A stretch of 64,000 nucleotides of DNA from Lepas anatifera (GCA_034440635.1 JAOTON010001526.1:4101001-4165000), one strand, 5' to 3'; counted from the first letter of the stretch, positions 12,249-23,256 are shown. The notes: a model not told the origin generated them from the sequence alone. Program-made: numbers and translations.

Positions 12249-12369
12249 AGAGGCAATGGTAACGCTTTTTACTTTTGTTGTCGTTTCCTTCTTGAAATCT
12301 GTTCTATTCTGTATCAGGTCTACACATATGATCGAAGTGTGTCCCATCAATCTACTGTTCACGCCAAAT

Positions 12370-12634
12370 CATAGGCGGATCCAGGGGGGCAAGGGGGGCA
12401 CGTGCCCCCCCGATCGACCCTCGGCGCCCCCCTGAAAGGTCGATGGCGCCCCTCTGAAATGTCGCTTCCCACCCCCCAGGATGCGAAAGTCGGCGCCCAC
12501 CGATAGGATTTGGCGCCCACCTGATAGCTTTTGCCGGTCATAAGTGGCGCCCCCTGGTCCAGATGGCGCCCCCCGGTCCGGATGGCGCCCCCGGGAAGGT
12601 GCCCCCCCGATCGGCAATCCTGGATCCGCCTATG
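12370..12634. mobile_element. hAT-type MITE with GGCGCCCC-rich interior
   Basis: A 265-bp element with perfect 16-bp TIRs (CATAGGCGGATCCAGG and CCTGGATCCGCCTATG), flanked on both sides by CGCCAAAT (12362-12369 and 12635-12642), a perfect 8-bp TSD. The interior repeats short GGCGCCCCCC-type motifs, like the larger array at 18600-19880. It sits in the 3' UTR of the endonuclease gene, between the stop codon and the polyadenylation signal. Confidence 0.93.
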
Positions 12635-12910
12635 CGCCAAATGTGTCATTATTTGTAAATTTTCACATAGAAGAGGTACTATCGTGCCATAAGACAGTGC
12701 TTGCTGACCTATATGCGGAAGCAGAAGCCGTTGGCGAAGAAGTATCTTCAGTTGTAGCTGTGTGACGTGACAAGCTTGCTTTTGTCTTTTGCCAGGCTTT
12801 ACGAACATAGACTTTAAGTCATTAATAGATTATGAAAGGAGGGATTTCATAAACTAAGCTTGAGGTGGCTCGTTTCCTTTGGTTGGTTTTGTATTCTCAG
12901 ATGGTCGAGA

Positions 12911-12916
12911 AATAAA
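12911..12916 (+). terminator. Candidate polyadenylation signal of the endonuclease gene
   Basis: AATAAA occurs about 660 bases downstream of the endonuclease stop. It is the first clear signal seen after the inserted MITE. Confidence 0.45.
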
Positions 12917-12994
12917 ACACTTCTAAAACGAATGTACACTGTCGCGTCTAGGACCGGGGCGAGGGTGATAATCGAGGCCACTCTGTAATGAAGA

Positions 12995-13200
12995 TGGGAT
13001 GCGGTGGCGCAGTGGCAGCACGTTGAGCTTCTACATCGCTGACCCGAGTTCGAATCCTCGACGGGAGTACAGAGTAAGGTTCCCCTGGTCCCCCACCCCT
13101 TCCAACAAGCTAAGAGCTGGCGTCGTCACACGACCTCAGCAGTTGGATTCGGTTGCGACTCAAAGATGCCAAAAGGGCTGCAATTCGAAATAATAAAAAA
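12995..13200 (+). mobile_element. tRNA-derived SINE
   Basis: The head contains a pol III A-box-like TGGCGCAGTGG (about 13005-13015) and a B box GAGTTCGAATCC (13046-13057), with the spacing of a tRNA. A tRNA-unrelated body of about 110 bp follows and ends in an A-rich tail (aataataaaaaa) near 13190-13200. No clear target-site duplication was seen. Confidence 0.75.
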
Positions 13201-13753
13201 CTTGATGAACTTTTCCCGGCCGTTTCTTGGTCAATATTCCTCCGATCACATCCACTGTGACATTTACAGAAAGGAAATTACTCACAGAACGTAATCATCT
13301 GATTCTTATCCTTATCAGGTACGCGACTACTCGAGAAACAATTGGTCAGTTCAAACAGTCTGAAAACATACCCTTCCCTTCGAAGTGTCCCACGCAATGT
13401 TCCAAGGACGAAATCACGAGGACTTTTCACATTTCAAGGACGAGATAAACAGTCTCATAAACTTCAATACCATGGTGGTATTATTTCCAAATTACAGATG
13501 ACGAAAGCGCCATCCTCCTGCTTACGTTTCCAATGCTTATGTCAACTGTTTCTTTGGCTCACTACCATGTACCACAAATTAAGTCATGCCTTGTATCACA
13601 AAAGTCACAATGGACACACTGCACGCAACATTGCTTTATTACCTACGCCATGTGACAGCACAAGTACGATTGGCCACTCGTCGCTGGTTGGGGCCACGTC
13701 TGGTCGGGCAGACCGGCACCGATTCCATCAGGCCGGTGCCCGCAACACCACTG
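13201..13753. other. GPKOW 3' flank
   Basis: No gene was recognised apart from the GPKOW 3' UTR. TTTATT at 13635-13640 reads AATAAA on the minus strand, about 115 bases past the GPKOW stop, and is the likely polyadenylation signal. Confidence 0.55.
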
Positions 13754-15154
13754 CTACCTGAACGCTTCGGCGCTGCCCACATACTCGCAGACATCATCAA
13801 AGTCCAGTCTGGTGACCTCGCGGTCAGGCAGCAGCTGCAGAGTGACGCGACAGTGACGGGCGTCACGCTCCAGCAGCTCACCCACCTGCCCGCACTGGCC
13901 GCCGCGCACCACCATCAGCAAGCTCTCCGGTGCACGCGGCACCACCGTCTCCAGCTGGCGCGTGCTGAGTCCCTCCAGAAGCCGGCCGCCGGCATCCGCG
14001 CAGACACACAGCTCCTCCGTCACCACGTCAACCACCTCCAGCTTCTGTTTGTAGTAGCGTCCCTGCTGGTACTTCCGGTCGATGCAGCGCACGCGGAGCT
14101 GTGGCCGCACCCAGGGTCGCCACTGGACGGCCGGCTCGGCACGCTCCAGCCGTTTGGAGTTGGCGCCGTCTGGTTGGCGTGAGTCCAACTGGTGCTCCCG
14201 GTGCTGCCGGCCGTTGCCGTCCTTACCCCGCGCCCGGCTCGCTCCCTCCGCCCTCTCCCGGGACAGAGCGCCGTCGGTGTGTCTGCCACTGTCGGACGCC
14301 GTTCGTTCCGACTTCTCGCGGTAGGCGTCGTACTTCTCCTGGTTGATCACCTTGCTGTGTCGCCGGTAGTGTTTGTGAGTGACCAGCAGCAGCACCGTCT
14401 CCGGTAGACTGACAGTTCTCTCCGAGAGCGCCATCTTCACCAGCGCCTGACCCTCTCCGTCCAGACTGGTCACCTGACCGTAGGACCCCTTCTCCTTGCC
14501 GCTGACGACCTGCACGAAGGCTGCCGGCTTCATCACCAGCGGCTGGCCGTCGGGAGCCGACTGGGGCGCTTGTACAGTCTGGACCGAGGCGCCCAGGCCC
14601 AGGCCTTTGGGACGCACAACCGCCTCAAACGGCGCCGCCGACACGCCTTGTTTTCCGATTCCGTCCCCCTCCTTCCACCCCATGCCGCGAAACAGTGCCT
14701 TGGCGAACTCCTCCACAGGCACGCTGTCATAGTCTTCCAGTGATGACACTTCGCCAATAGTGGCGCCCTGCGCGATGCTGCTGCCACTAGCTTGAATGTC
14801 TGCCACCTGGACGCTGTCAGTGCCGGCACCCTCTCCACTGAGGTCTTTCACAAGTTCTTCAGCCGCTTCTTTATCCAAATTACTGACATCTTTCCCATTA
14901 TCATTTTCTTGTTTGCCTAACCCACTGTCTTCATCTGGCACAGGGTTTTTTCTTGCCTTCTTCAGGGGAATGACAAGAGGACCAGGTTTCTCTGCCCGCT
15001 TCTTTGTGCTCTCGATGCCCTTCCTGTCCACCGCCTTCACAAAATCTATTTCTTCATCCTGATCCGTATGGAGATTCGAATTCAAAGAAGTCTTGACCAC
15101 TGCAGATTTCTTCACGTTTTTTGAGAACTGAAATGTTAGAGGCTTTGCTTCCAT
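13754..15154 (-). CDS. GPKOW: G-patch and KOW motif spliceosomal protein
   Basis: A single uninterrupted frame of 466 codons, close to the length of vertebrate GPKOW (about 476). GPKOW/MOS2/Spp2-type proteins bind the DHX16/Prp2 helicase and act in the spliceosome in the nucleus. The N-terminus has FQFSKN, a short motif typical of the family. A G-patch lies at about residues 150-200 (FRGMGWKEGDGIGK...RPKGLGLGAS). A first KOW segment follows at about 215-260 (VVSGKEKGSYGQVTSLD). A charged low-complexity linker precedes the C-terminal conserved block (WVRPQLRVRCIDRKY...GRYYKQK). A second KOW segment comes last (VVRGGQCGQVGELLERD). The chosen ATG has a strong context (TTCACCATGG). The lack of introns is notable next to the intron-bearing neighbours, but there are no disablements. 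Confidence 0.95.
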   Translation of the reverse strand: MEAKPLTFQFSKNVKKSAVVKTSLNSNLHTDQDEEIDFVKAVDRKGIESTKKRAEKPGPLVIPLKKARKNPVPDEDSGLGKQENDNGKDVSNLDKEAAEELVKDLSGEGAGTDSVQVADIQASGSSIAQGATIGEVSSLEDYDSVPVEEFAKALFRGMGWKEGDGIGKQGVSAAPFEAVVRPKGLGLGASVQTVQAPQSAPDGQPLVMKPAAFVQVVSGKEKGSYGQVTSLDGEGQALVKMALSERTVSLPETVLLLVTHKHYRRHSKVINQEKYDAYREKSERTASDSGRHTDGALSRERAEGASRARGKDGNGRQHREHQLDSRQPDGANSKRLERAEPAVQWRPWVRPQLRVRCIDRKYQQGRYYKQKLEVVDVVTEELCVCADAGGRLLEGLSTRQLETVVPRAPESLLMVVRGGQCGQVGELLERDARHCRVTLQLLPDREVTRLDFDDVCEYVGSAEAFR

Positions 15155-16851
15155 GGTGAATTCAAATGAAACATGCCATTTCCAAAGTTCTCGAGGAGCA
15201 GCCGATTCCTAGTTCTCCAAAAACAAGCAACTCCACCATCTTCCTTCCGGACGAGGGCTAAGGCAGCTCCTGCGGGGGACACAGGAGGACACGATTAATT
15301 AAGCGCAACAACCCACACCACAGTATTATATATACCTAACCTAGTGCTCACCACAGAGGTATTATTATAGTCCTTGGCCTGCAGGATTTCAGGACAGAAA
15401 GACAGGGACAGACAAAAGACACACAGACAGACGTACAGAGACTCAGACTTAAATAGACGTCCAGAGCCTCTATAACATGTTCTCAGACAACTTTGGTGAG
15501 ATATCAATCCTAATAGCCGACCATGCAATAACTTGAACAAGCTAGACCGAACAACCAACTGATTAGGGAGAGACAGACACAGTGACCCAAAAAAGGTTTT
15601 GCGCTAGGGTGTCGAGTGGAAAATTCAGCTCGGAATGTAAGGCAAGTGAGTGGAAAATTCCCCTCAAAATGTATGGCGGAGTAAAAAATTTCCAACTTGG
15701 GTACTCAGGTGGTAAACTCTCAGAGCCCTTGTTTGAACTGAAGGATGGATATTTCCTTTAATTTTCTCAAAGTAAATATTTTTAAATTGTCCCCAAACAG
15801 CATTGTTTGACCATTCCCATGTGAAAAATTTGGGTTAAGCAGGTAAATCTTTACATGCTGAAACCCCCTGATGCAGTCTCCTATTTTTTAAGGAGTTGGT
15901 GAATTTCCACAAATAAAAAACTTTTTGGGGGCCTCTGAGACCAACCTTCGGGGAAAGAACGCTGGGAGTCACCAAGACTGTTGGGGGGGAGGGGGCTTTC
16001 CTAGACCAACTCTTGTGCCCCTCCTCTCCTCTCCCACACGACCAGCTTTAAAGGGCCCCTGAGACGAAATATCGGGGGCCCCTTAGACCAACTCTGCAGA
16101 GGGGCCTCCGAGATCGGCAGGTGGTGAAAAATGAAAAGGGCTTTTTTCATGCAATACCTAGTTCCAAAATTAATTATCTAAGCATACACTGTACAGTTTT
16201 TTTCTGTCCGGGACAACGCCCCTCCTATACCTATACCTATAGTTATCGGAATTTTGGAGGCCACTCCTGGCCTCAATCACTGCACCTCGCATACACCTAT
16301 GCTAGGCCCAGTAGAGCCTTGGTTTACACTTAACTGCCCCAGACGAAACTACAAACTTTCTATCACGGCAAGAAACTCTTCCAGACTCTTGCTAAAAGTT
16401 TCTTTTCTTTACCTGTCAATTCCCTTGCTTCTCTTCACATATATACTCACCTTCATATGAGTATGCTGCTTTCTATCAATATTAATCGAAGCTACTACAC
16501 CCCACCCTCCTTTCTGTTGTTTCTTCCTTTCGTCTACAATCAGCCAGGCGCGGCAGGTTGCGACAGCGTCAAAGCAACTACTAATTTAAATTGCTGATAG
16601 CAATCCAGTTGCCGGTCGCATGAGCAACATAATTTGCATTTCAAAACTTGCTCTAAATTAATTTTCTAAATCCTTATAGACTAGAAAATTATACAACTAA
16701 AAGCACACAGAGAGGAAGACTAACAGTGTTTTGTTAATAATGAATATGAAGCCTGCCTTTCAAAAAGCCTAAAGATGCTAGACCCCGTTCAAGTTTTTTT
16801 CCGTACGTAACAGACAGCTTTATCCCTTGCCCCGGTGGCGGGTACGAGCCA
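15155..16851. other. Intergenic, repeat fragments
   Basis: No gene was seen. Positions 15925-16110 hold a few degenerate copies of a motif like GGCCCCTGAGACCAACT, which is related in reverse to the GGTCTCAGGGGCCCC-type repeats at 52380-53000. Confidence 0.45.
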
Positions 16852-18022
16852 CCTTCGCCCTGGTGGGGGGGGCTAAAAAGACCCCCCCACGATCTCAAAA
16901 ACTAAGAGAGCTAGAAAAAAGCGCAAAACGGCAATCGAAAGCTCTTCGAAAATGATATCGAAAATACTTCGGTCATTTTTCTTGTCAGGTCAATATCAAG
17001 GTCACCAGAGGTCAAAATAGGTCAAAATCGCTAATATGAGGTGTACTAAGAAAACCTCCTATATCTCAGAAACTATGATAGCTAGAAACATTTTTCTAAC
17101 ACCATTCGAAAGCTCTTGAAATGCGCTTTCATTACAGTGGCATTCATTTTCTTGTCAGGTCAAAGCCTAGGGAGCTACAGGTCATTAAATATTGGGCATA
17201 TTCTTGGGAATGTCCATAGCCACCCATGCATAAGGGCGTTTACTTTTTCGCTAATAGCTTCCAAACCAAACAAGATACAGCCATAGTTTATGCACCATTG
17301 CAATCCTCTCGTCAATACGAATCGAATGATATATGATATTGCTATGCCAGGTCAAATTTAAGAATTTGACCTGACCCAGGTCAACGGTCTGACCCAACTT
17401 GACCTGGTATAGTCATGATGTATATCATTTGACTTCCAGTGACTATACAAACACTTTGGTGACAAAATAAAAGCTCTATCTTAGTTTATTCAAAATTTAT
17501 AGAGAAAAACACCAAAAAATGCTTATTTGACCTAAGGTGACCTTTTAAAGGTCACAAGTCAAAAATTTTGGTATCAGCTTCAGAAATGGGCTAAGAACAA
17601 GTCGCAACCGATGTTTGAAGTTGATTCCATCCATACTTACTGAGAAAAGCTCATTTCGTGATTTTCCCCATGCATTGTCAATGGGGAGGTCATGCTCTGC
17701 ACATGACCTTAGGTCACCAATATCAAAAATCCCGGAACAAATGTTGTAGCTCCTGGTGGGCCCAAGATGTGGTATGAGTTTCAACTTGATCGATTAACCC
17801 TTCTTTTAGTTATGCCGTCCTAAGTATTTTTTGAGGTGAGGTCACTTCACCTGACCTGGTGACCTGACCTGATATGACCTTGAGCCAAAATTTTCAGGAA
17901 AGATGTAAAAATGATGAAGGAACAGCTAGACCAAGTTTGGCGGCGCTGCGCGCCGCCGTTTTTTTGGTCACTTCGGAAAAACCCGAGGGGGGTCTAAAAA
18001 GACCCCCCACCCGGGCGAAGGT
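16852..18022. mobile_element. AGGTCA-rich MITE, CCTTCGCCC-ended
   Basis: Inverted ends: left CCTTCGCCCTGGTGGGGGG, right CCCCCCACCCGGGCGAAGG, each followed inward by a copy of CTAAAAAGACCCCCC or its complement. The element is about 1.17 kb with no coding capacity. By hand I count about 21 exact AGGTCA hexamers (either strand) between 16985 and 17885. The interior shares blocks with the elements at 39580 and 48546, such as tgaccttaggtca followed by tatcaaaaat, and the ggcggcgct...cgccgccg segment near one end. No clean TSD was found. Confidence 0.8.
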
Positions 18023-18179
18023 TATTGTAGGACAAACGCAGCGTAGGCGACAATGCTCGGCTTCGAGACTGTAGGCATGATAAAATATACATACTAAGGA
18101 TTACGAAGAACATGGTCATATATAGATATAGCCATTTTCAAGCTGGCCTTTTCCGCTTTCATTGGTATCGGCGCGTGTA

Positions 18180-18315
18180 TCACGCTTCCAGCGCGGACCG
18201 AGGGCTGCAGCGGCGGGGTGTGATGCATGGCGTCACCGCCGGCAACGGCGGCGACCCGCACTCCTTGCCGCTGTTCTGGGAGTCGCCGTACATGCGGGGA
18301 GACCAACGAAAGTAT
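18180..18315 (+). other. Coding-like GC-rich island, possible isolated exon
   Basis: A short CpG-rich stretch within AT-rich DNA. From about 18190 one frame reads GVMHGVTAGNGGDPHSLPLF and then WESPYMRGDQR, with codon use like the real exons. CCAG near 18190 and AAAGTATTTT near 18313 could act as splice sites. I do not recognise the protein. It may be an exon of an otherwise invisible gene or a fragment carried by a transposon. Confidence 0.3.
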
Positions 18316-18599
18316 TTTGTTGCCCCTTTACCCGCTTGGGATACCTAGTTAATTCCGGATCCGCCATCGGGTCCCGACTAGGGCCTGCTTCCTCCGGAAG
18401 TTGTTCCGTCGCGTGCTCGGTTTCCGCTCCGGGGGACCTGCCTGCCATTTCCTTGAATACTAGACCAGTGGCGCACCCAAGGGGGGGTGGGCAGCGGGCC
18501 CGGGCCCCCCCTTACGCTTCGGCTCTAAAGTGGTGCCCCCCGCCCGTGTCGGGCGCCGAAGGCGCCCGACATGGATTTTAACAATACTTGGCCAGCCCC

Positions 18600-19880
18600 T
18601 GGATAGAAAAAGACGCGCCCCTAGAGACATGGTGACCCTGGATAGCATAAAGGCGCCCTTTTAATGGGCAAAGGCGCCCCCTGGAAAGCATAGGCGCCCC
18701 CTGGATAGCACAGGCGCCCCTGAACAGAAAAAGGCGCCCCCAAGAGCAAAGGCGCCCGTGGATAGCATAGGCGCACCTTGGATAGAAAGGCAACCCTGGA
18801 TAGCAAATGCGCCCCTGGGGGATATCGGCGCCCCCTGGAAAGCATAGGTGCCCCCTGGATAGCGCAGGCGCCCCCTGGAGAGCACATGCGCCCCCTGGAC
18901 AGCAAAAGGCACCCTTCACGAGCAAAGTCACCCTTGGATAGTAAAGGCGCACCTTGGGTAGAAAGACAACCATTGATAGCAAATGCGCCCCTGGGAGGCA
19001 TAGGCGCCCCCTGGGAAGCATAAGCGCCTCCTGGATAACACAGGCGCCCCCTGAACAGCAAAAGGCGCCCCTCAAGAGCCAAGGCGCACCTTGAATAGAA
19101 AGGCAACCCTGGTTAGCAAATGCGCCCCTGGGAGGCATAGCCGCCCACTGGGAAGCATAAGCGCCCCTTGGATAGCACGGGCGCCTCCTGGAGAGCACAG
19201 GCGCCCTTGGACAGCAAAAGGCACACCTCAAGAGCAAAGGCGCCCATTGATAGCAAATTTGCACCTTGAATAGAAAGGTAACCCTAGAGAGCAAATGCGC
19301 CCGAGAGGCATAGGCGCCCCCTGGCAAGCGTAAGCGCCCTGGATAGCACAGGCGCTCCCTGGACAGCCAAAAAGCGCCCATCAAGAGCAAAGGCGCAACT
19401 TAAATAGAAAGGCAACCCTGGATAGAAAATGCGCCCATGGGAGGCATAGGTGCCCCCTGGAGAGCACAGGCGCCCCCTAGACAGCAAACGGTGCTCCTCA
19501 AGAGTGAAGGCGCCCGTGAATAGCAAAGGCGCACCTTGAATAGAAAGGCAGCCCTGGATAGCGAATGCGCCCCTGGGGGACATCAGCGCCCCCTGGAAAG
19601 CATAGGTGCCCCCTGGATAGCGCAGGCACCCCCTGGAGAGCACATGCGCCCCCTGGACAGCAAAAGGCGCCCATCAAGAGCAAAGGTGCCCCTGGAAAAC
19701 AAAGGCGCTCCCCGGATAGAAAGGCAGCCTTGGATAACAAATGTGTCCCTGGGAGGCTTAAGCGCCCCCTTGGAAATTATAAGCGCCCCTGGGAGGCATA
19801 AGGTGCCCCCTGAACAAAAAAGGCGCTTCTCAAGAGCAAAGGCGCCCCCTCGAAAGCAAAAACACTCTGTGGACATCAAA
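18600..19880. repeat. Composite GCGCCCC-rich tandem array
   Basis: Degenerate units of about 20-27 bp built around AGGCGCCCCCTGGATAGCA. A landmark variant (gatagaaaggcaaccctgg) recurs at about 18783, 18958, 19095, 19273, 19407, 19545 and 19720, giving a higher-order period of roughly 135-180 bp. CAGTGGCGCACCC at 18466 upstream and CATTGGCGGACGC at 19887 downstream resemble hAT-type MITE ends, so the array may be the swollen interior of such elements. ORFs across it are products of the repeat. Confidence 0.85.
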
Positions 19881-19885
19881 AGCCG

Positions 19886-20279
19886 CCATTGGCGGACGCA
19901 GGGGGGTATTACGGCCATGGTCTCCCCAAAGCGCTGGAAGGGGGGGCAAACTATATTTTGCCCCCAAAGGCCGGGAAATTTTTTTGAAAAAAAAAACGGT
20001 TTACACTAGGTCTGTCGAGCAATTAAATCTTCTGAATTCTGAAACCCACGATCATGTGATAATAACCGTCGCAGCCAGGAAACGATCACGTGGATGCGCA
20101 CGCAGCGCCAGCGTTCAATCAGGGAAATCCCCGGGGGTGAATCCAAAAGAATCGTTTAGGGAGGGCACCGGACGGCAAAAAATCCCCCAAAAGTGTTTTC
20201 CAAAGGCACTGCCAAAAGAGGGGTGGCGTGGTGACATTAGGGGTCATGGGCGGATTGCTGCTCCTGAATCCGCCCCTGG
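19886..20279. mobile_element. hAT-like MITE, GGCGGACGC family
   Basis: It starts CATTGGCGGACGCAGGGGGG, contains gggggggcaaactatattttgcccc and the phrase ttacactaggtctgtcgagc shared with the copies at 30805 and 34220, and ends near CCTGAATCCGCCCCTG. I could not find a matching TSD, so the boundaries are approximate. Confidence 0.55.
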
Positions 20280-20293
20280 AATTATCTACCAGA

Positions 20294-20506
20294 AGCCAAT
20301 TTCATAAATAAACAATTTCATAAACTTTTGTGAAACTCACCGACCAATCAGAGGGGGGATCGGGAGAGTTCCCTAGTTATACCTATATGCCTAAATACCT
20401 TGTCAGACTATCAAAGTATCTACTAACAACCTTTTATGAAATTGTTAGGTAGTAAATACTCGCTAGCTACGTAGTACTTACTCATAGAGCGTTTATGAAA
20501 TTGGCT
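20294..20506. mobile_element. Short MITE, AGCCAATTTCATAAA ends
   Basis: The terminal inverted repeats AGCCAATTTCATAAA and TTTATGAAATTGGCT bound about 213 bp. CCAGA precedes and TCAGA follows the element, a possible 4-bp CAGA duplication. The ends recall, but do not match, the CCCGTTTCATAAAAG-type end at 57028. Confidence 0.7.
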
Positions 20507-21188
20507 TCAGATGTTTGTTGTGCACTGCTGCACGAATTGTTTTGATGGAATTGATGTTTGTTGTGCTTGACGAATTGTATTCGCGCAGCTGGCGCAATTG
20601 GCGCAATTGCCGCCGTTGCCCAGCTGTTGCATACTAGAAAATAAGGGGAGATAGCAGGCTAGGTGCCAATTTCTCAGAAACATGGAGCCTTTGCCAAAGA
20701 AACGTCGCAAAATGTCGGGTGCGCAAAATAGGGCAAAGAAAAAGCAAATGGCTTTGGAGTCCGCCGCGTGTCATTCACGGTCTATCCTGGATTTCTGCAG
20801 GTATGTAGCCAACATGGGAAAAGTCTTTCACATGTAAATGCTGTCCTCAACTCATCCATATCTGAGTGCGTCAAGGTATTATGTCAACCTTAAAATCGTA
20901 AGCGCAATAATTATTTTCAAATCGGGAAAGCATAGGGGATCCAGAGTTGCCGATCGGGGGGAGGGGCTTGTCGTAAAGGAGGGGCACCATCCGGACCGGG
21001 CAGGGTCACAAAAACCTAGAAGGTGGGCGCAGGGGTCAGTGAAACACACTAGAGATGGGCCTGACCGTAAGATTTCCGAATCTATTCTGATAAAAACACA
21101 AACCCATTCCAAACACACAGTCATCCTCTTGGTCGCTTATTCGTTGACACCCTCACACGCACGGAGGCTCCCCTTTGAACTGTTTTAA
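20507..21188. other. Unassigned intergenic sequence
   Basis: No gene was recognised. The short ORFs here show no family resemblance. Confidence 0.4.
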
Positions 21189-21863
21189 AGGGAATGTGGC
21201 ACCCTGATGCAATTCGAGATAGGGGTGGTTTCCGGGGTATTTTGTGCTGAAAATGATGAATTGGGCCATATTTTGGCTGCAAAATGGCACACAGCCTTAG
21301 CTGCTGACGTGCCCAAAAACCCCAATGGCTGAAAAATGGCTCAAAAGGTGAGTTTGCAATATTTGATGTTTCGTTGCCAGATATTAATAGCCTCCATATT
21401 TGGAGGAACTCTACTGTCGTACTTAACTGGTTGCCTGCGCCACATTTGAAGACGAATATAAATGACAAATTTTGAACTAAGTTAGGCTACTAATACGCGC
21501 AAAAATGACTGGGATCGAATTCTGCCACTTTTGTTTATTGATTAAAGTTTATTTCAACTTCCGCACCAGTCATTGAAGCAAGTTCTGTGGTTTTGTTTTC
21601 GCGAATAGGGAGCCCTTCCAAGCATGTAACGTTCAAACAGGTCCAGATCTGCCCGCCGTGACGTCACAAAAATGCAAACAAAATGACCGCTTGGCGGCGA
21701 GGACGGGACCGAGGACGGGAGCACTTTGGTTAGTTTTTAGTTTTTTTTACTACGGAAATATCGAGTTCCAAGACAAATGATATATAGAGTACCGGGTTTT
21801 CCGGCATGCGTTAAAACTTGGCTATCTCAGTTAAAATCACATTATAAAGGTGCCACATTCCCT
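21189..21863. mobile_element. TTAA-site MITE, AGGGAATGTGGCACC family
   Basis: A 675-bp element with ends AGGGAATGTGGCACC and GGTGCCACATTCCCT, flanked by TTAA at 21185-21188 and 21864-21867. TTAA duplications with AGGG termini are compatible with Kolobok or piggyBac-type elements. No transposase-like ORF is present. Confidence 0.9.
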
Positions 21864-22760
21864 TTAAACCGCGACACTGTCGAAGCTACGATAAAAGTTT
21901 AACTCAGGAGTCTCGCTCTCATGCTTTCACTGCCTTGCGCCTGATGATGGTCCATGACCGAAACGTCGTGTTTTACCTTTCCCCGACTTTCATTCCCCTT
22001 TTATTCCGGTTCGCACTGTTCTTGAGGTTTTGGTGTATACACATTTTGGTTTACATGTACATTTTTAGTTTACGCACAGATTCTTAGTTTTTCGCCGGTT
22101 TTTTAGCACCGTTCATTCTAGTTCATTCCACATCTCATTCATTAATTTTAGCTCATTCCACGTCTCACCTGTGCTTTTGCACTCTTTTAGGTTCTTTTAA
22201 GCTTTTTTATTGCTCTTTTTATACTTCGTGGTGTTCCGCAGGGGTCTGTCGTGGGATTTTAAGTTTTTTAGTCGTTTTTAGGGATCTTCTCACGCCTGTC
22301 GCCTTTTACTTTTCACTTTTATCATCTTGGGCCTAAGGTCATTTCCCTCGATATAGGATAGAAACTACCCGAGCTACGTAATAATGAAAAAATAAACAAT
22401 TACAATTTGTTAGGCCTGAGACCACCTTCTCCATGTTTTACTTGTGCAAATGACTGCACTTTGGTTATACAATTTAAATGTGTTTTGTGGTATTTTGATG
22501 CCTTGTCCATGAAATTGCTCGAAATGAATGATAATGTACATTCAGTCACTCCATGAGCATGACCTCCTCGGCACAGAGCACACTGAAGATGCGAGGACGC
22601 CATAAGCGACATTACTTAAAAATACATTGATGACACTTGGGGTAAGGAAGTTCTGCTCTCGTCGCAGTTCACTAAAGCTAAATCTGGGATCAAACAACAC
22701 TGCCGAGTCCAGTTCTCAATCATGATGTGTTGAACTGTTTTTGAGGTTCGCCTTTTATCT
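21864..22760. other. T-rich intergenic sequence with a CTGATGA...CCGAAACGTCG motif
   Basis: No gene was recognised. Positions 21941-21970 carry CTGATGA, a short GGTC/GACC hairpin and CGAAACGTCG, a phrase often seen in retroelements and resembling part of a hammerhead ribozyme core. A long T-rich stretch follows (22020-22330). Confidence 0.35.
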
Positions 22761-22854
22761 TGATTGATTGCATCCACACAAAACCTCCTCTCTGTATCCA
22801 GACCTGCGCCAACGGCCAGCGACGTCGCCGCAACTGCTGAGGACGGTACCGTTG

Positions 22855-23105
22855 TAAAGGACATGACAGTCGTTGAGGACGTCTCAGTGCCACGGGACGT
22901 CGCCGTCGCAGAGGACGTCGCCGTCACCGTGCCTCGGGACGTCGCCGTCGCAGAGGACGTCGCCGTCACCGTGCCACGGGACGTCGCCGTCGCAGAGGAC
23001 GTCACCGTGCCACGGGACTTCGCCGTCGCAGAGGACGTCACTGTCACCGTGCCACGGGACGTCGCCGTCATCGTGCCACGGGACTTCGCCGTCACCGTGC
23101 GCAGC
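22855..23105 (+). repeat. 42-bp GACGTCGCCGTC tandem repeat, open on both strands
   Basis: About five to six imperfect copies of a 42-bp unit built from CGGGACGTCGCCGTCGCAGA plus a shorter half-unit. The period is a multiple of 3, so a 14-residue peptide repeat (RDVAVAEDVAVTVP) is maintained in the + frame 22764-23162. A Ser/Thr-rich repeat is open on the minus strand (22616-23125). Neither resembles a known protein. It could be a lineage-specific low-complexity gene or a non-coding minisatellite. Confidence 0.6.
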
Positions 23106-23256
23106 GTACTACAGTTTACAACCAACGTGTCACGTGGGCGATCTGTGTATCAAGATGAATGAACGAATGACCTGACATCTGTTGTTGGGGAAACAGGGTA
23201 TTAGTTCTGCTGGGTCATGTCGTGTGGCGCATGTGTCGAGGGTAACGCACCCTTAA

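Noticed and set aside
18578..19918. Minus-strand ORFs of 60-270 codons
   Set aside because: Periodic products of the GCGCCCC array, with no conserved domain.
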